In this document: one piece after another, positions 62,487 to 64,000 of the stretch
Numbering within the stretch: position 1 is the first letter of the stretch
How the letters are laid out: each line of letters opens with the position of its first letter
Source: CAZLMG01 sp964560765
Lineage (GTDB): Bacteria; Bdellovibrionota_B; Oligoflexia; Oligoflexales; CAZLMG01
NCBI GenBank assembly: GCA_964560765.1
Contig: CAZLMG010000020.1
Location: 5,120-69,119 of the forward strand
DNA length: 64,000 nt
Direction: 5' to 3'
Made by a program: the position numbers and the translations under genes
The notes under the pieces: generated by a model
Databases searched by the model: none
What the model saw: the letters and a program-made list of their open reading frames with translations, nothing else
Told to the model about the DNA's origin: nothing

Positions 62487-63338
62487 CTAGTTACTATACT
62501 TCACGATGGTCTTGCCATTGGCCAGAGTCTCGGTGGTAATGATAGGCGCCGGCACCAAATCACGACAGATGCGGCCGCGATGATCTACAATCTCAATCTT
62601 CACAGCGTCAGTTGGCTTTAGCGATTCATGCATTTGAAACAGGCGCGAACCTTCGTACTTGAAGGAGCCGCATCCCATTTGTTCGCTAGCCAAAGTGTAC
62701 GAGCGGCGCTTTGGTGCGATATAAATTTCACATACGCCGTCCACACCTTCGGTCATCGTTGCGCCCATGGCTCCGCGCTTCTCACTAAGCACAAGTAGCG
62801 TGTGAATGTCACAATTTGGATCGGCTTGATGCCTTGGCTTGGCATACAGCTTGAATTTTCCGCCAACAACGGATGTGGCTTTACCGCGGAAAATGACCTG
62901 ATCTTTTCCCATCTCGTCGACGTTCTTGACGACGATTTGCGCGACTTCGCTCTGCATCGCGCGAACAACCACAGAGACGTTGGCGAAGACTGGGTTGTAG
63001 TCTGCGGTGCAGATGCGGTTGATAGCATCATCAGAACCCTCGACGATGGCCGTTACTTCGATATTCTTGCCGACTTTGGCGGCCACCAACTTTGCTTTGG
63101 CGTCTCCGGCTTGGCAAGGATTGGAACCCAAGTAAACTTTGCCACTGACTTTGCGCGCTATGGCGTCGGGATTGATACCGCCTGGCAGCGCGTCAACCCT
63201 TACGTCGGTAACAACGACCGCGGCGCTGGTCGCAGCTGACGCATCGGCAAACTGGCTGTGCGAATCAGCGGAACCGCACCCGCTCAAGGCTGCGGCTGCA
63301 GCGGCTAGCATGAACACTCGAAAAAAAAACTGACTCAT
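62487..63338 (-). CDS. Lipoprotein, Cys-paired, unknown function
   Basis: ATG eight bases after CAGGAG. Signal with lipobox LSGC (about Cys21). The 283-aa body is strand-rich, with conserved Cys pairs (NPCQAG with RICTAD; NCDIHTL with VCEIYI; MGCGSF with RICRDL). Strands such as ANVSVVVRAMQSEVAQIVV suggest a beta sandwich. No catalytic motif. Another of the orphan lipoproteins in this region; role unknown. Confidence 0.78.
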   Translation of the reverse strand: MSQFFFRVFMLAAAAAALSGCGSADSHSQFADASAATSAAVVVTDVRVDALPGGINPDAIARKVSGKVYLGSNPCQAGDAKAKLVAAKVGKNIEVTAIVEGSDDAINRICTADYNPVFANVSVVVRAMQSEVAQIVVKNVDEMGKDQVIFRGKATSVVGGKFKLYAKPRHQADPNCDIHTLLVLSEKRGAMGATMTEGVDGVCEIYIAPKRRSYTLASEQMGCGSFKYEGSRLFQMHESLKPTDAVKIEIVDHRGRICRDLVPAPIITTETLANGKTIVKYSN

Positions 63339-63416
63339 ATTTCAACTCCTGGATGAATTTGCTTCTGCTCGCGGATTCGAGCTGAGATGCGTTTAGCATA
63401 GCTATTTCGCTGATCG

Positions 63417-63719
63417 TTAGGCTTGGCCAGCCAGTCGAGGAAAGTCTACTGCTGCCTGCATTGAATTTTCCGTTGTCAGATCCGCAACGACGACGCTAAG
63501 TCCCTCGCTGGAAACCACCTCACCTGGCACCGGCTCACGGCTAGGTCCCATCGCGGCCGCGAGAATGACAAAGCGTCCATCACCCGAAAACCACGCCGCG
63601 TCGACGCCAAAGAGCTCATGACTGGGATCTTTGGCCCAGGAAAGGCCGTCAAGACGTACACGCCTGAGCAATGCTCCATCACCTGTCCCATACACCTCAA
63701 GCTCATCGCCAGCCAACAT
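63417..63719 (-). CDS. Small beta-propeller-like protein, or fragment, behind the peroxidase
   Basis: ATG 63719 overlaps the peroxidase stop by one base (TGATG), so it is translationally coupled. The 100-aa product (ELEVYGTGDGALLRRVRLDG, AAWFSGDGRFVILAAAM) resembles WD or YVTN-type propeller strands, but one unit alone does not make a propeller. It may be a broken end of a longer protein, since in some organisms such repeats are fused to peroxidase domains. Confidence 0.5.
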   Translation of the reverse strand: MLAGDELEVYGTGDGALLRRVRLDGLSWAKDPSHELFGVDAAWFSGDGRFVILAAAMGPSREPVPGEVVSSEGLSVVVADLTTENSMQAAVDFPRLAGQA

Positions 63720-64000
63720 CAGCAACAGCCTTGAAGCTGCGGCATAAATACTACAATGTCCGTTTTCTCCTGCGGCGTCAGGCCTAGCTGGCGCATCTCG
63801 GGCGAAAGATTCGCATCGACGGCTCCGTGGCTCCGCGTGTCATAATGAGTCATCGCCTCAAAGAGTGTTGGAACGCTGCCGTCATGGAAGAATGGCGCGG
63901 TTCGACCTATCGCTCGTAAAGTTGGCGTCTTGAATAGGTTTATATTTTCGTTCGGAAACACTGCTGCATAAAAGCATGAAGACTTGCTGATTGAGCCGAG
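63719..64000 (-). CDS. Di-haem cytochrome-c peroxidase/MauG-like, C-terminal part only
   Basis: The frame stays open to the right end of the window, so the N-terminal haem part is missing. The visible 93 codons carry the family's end: NLFKTPTLRAIGRTAPFFHD, then GSVPTLFEAMTHYD, and a terminal LTPQEKTDIVVFMPQLQG. In the CcpA/MauG family the FKTPxLR...PFFHDG segment lies near the second haem. It probably reduces peroxide in the periplasm or performs a related oxidation. A small gene follows with a one-base overlap. Confidence 0.85.
   Translation of the reverse strand, partial: LGSISKSSCFYAAVFPNENINLFKTPTLRAIGRTAPFFHDGSVPTLFEAMTHYDTRSHGAVDANLSPEMRQLGLTPQEKTDIVVFMPQLQGCC

Overview
The window reads as chromosomal DNA from a Gram-negative bacterium of moderate G+C content. 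About twenty genes encode proteins with a Sec signal and a lipobox cysteine, and several others are periplasmic or Tat-exported. C-type haem motifs (CxxCH), hybrid histidine kinases, secreted-looking hydrolases and GTG/TTG starts are common. The mix (a YflT-type glycine-zipper stress protein, many orphan lipoproteins, M64 and M28 peptidases, a serpin) would suit Bdellovibrionota/Oligoflexia. That assignment is inference from gene content only, and no rRNA or tRNA gene is present to test it. I saw no insertion sequence, phage, CRISPR array or integration site.

Layout. 1-11 kb: a partial Ig-like lipoprotein, then a divergent pair of giant lipoproteins (1855 aa with PKD-like repeats; 1321 aa with coiled coils and a C-terminal EF-hand-like block). 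11-14.2 kb: a lipase-like hydrolase behind a structured spacer, then a nitric-oxide defence unit (NsrR repressor, truncated haemoglobin, ferredoxin-type reductase) with a clear NsrR-type palindrome, then a YceI protein. 14.2-21.7 kb: two divergent operons around a large inverted repeat. One encodes a triple-CxxCH lipoprotein and a haem-motif outer-membrane-like protein. The other encodes a cupredoxin, an ATP-grasp/PLP-decarboxylase fusion, a Cys-His-Asp hydrolase-like protein and a urea-transporter-family protein. This second operon is my best candidate for an undescribed pathway.

21.8-30.1 kb: a TPR regulator with two DNA-binding domains, a decayed lipoprotein gene, two RNA-modification genes (THUMP methyltransferase, TapT), an ABC-F ATPase with one degenerate site, a di-haem lipoprotein and small secreted proteins. 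30.3-37.8 kb: a tight five-gene operon of haem-motif proteins, lipoproteins and a Tat substrate, then a PAS histidine kinase that has lost most of its receiver domain. 37.9-46.9 kb: mostly housekeeping and hydrolases (hemerythrin, stress protein, DarP, M64 peptidase, S33 hydrolase, M28 peptidase, monomeric isocitrate dehydrogenase, GST).

47-64 kb: lipoprotein-rich accessory region with a leucine-rich-repeat pair, a 7TM hybrid kinase, a serpin, an operon ending in an orphan solute-binding protein, a lipase, an MBL-fold hydrolase, a repeat-bearing lipoprotein and a partial cytochrome-c peroxidase-like gene cut by the window end.

Functional themes: envelope-anchored c-type cytochromes and copper protein; NO detoxification under iron-sulphur control; a large surface lipoproteome; and secreted lipases and peptidases. 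Family calls rest on motifs read by eye, without database searches.
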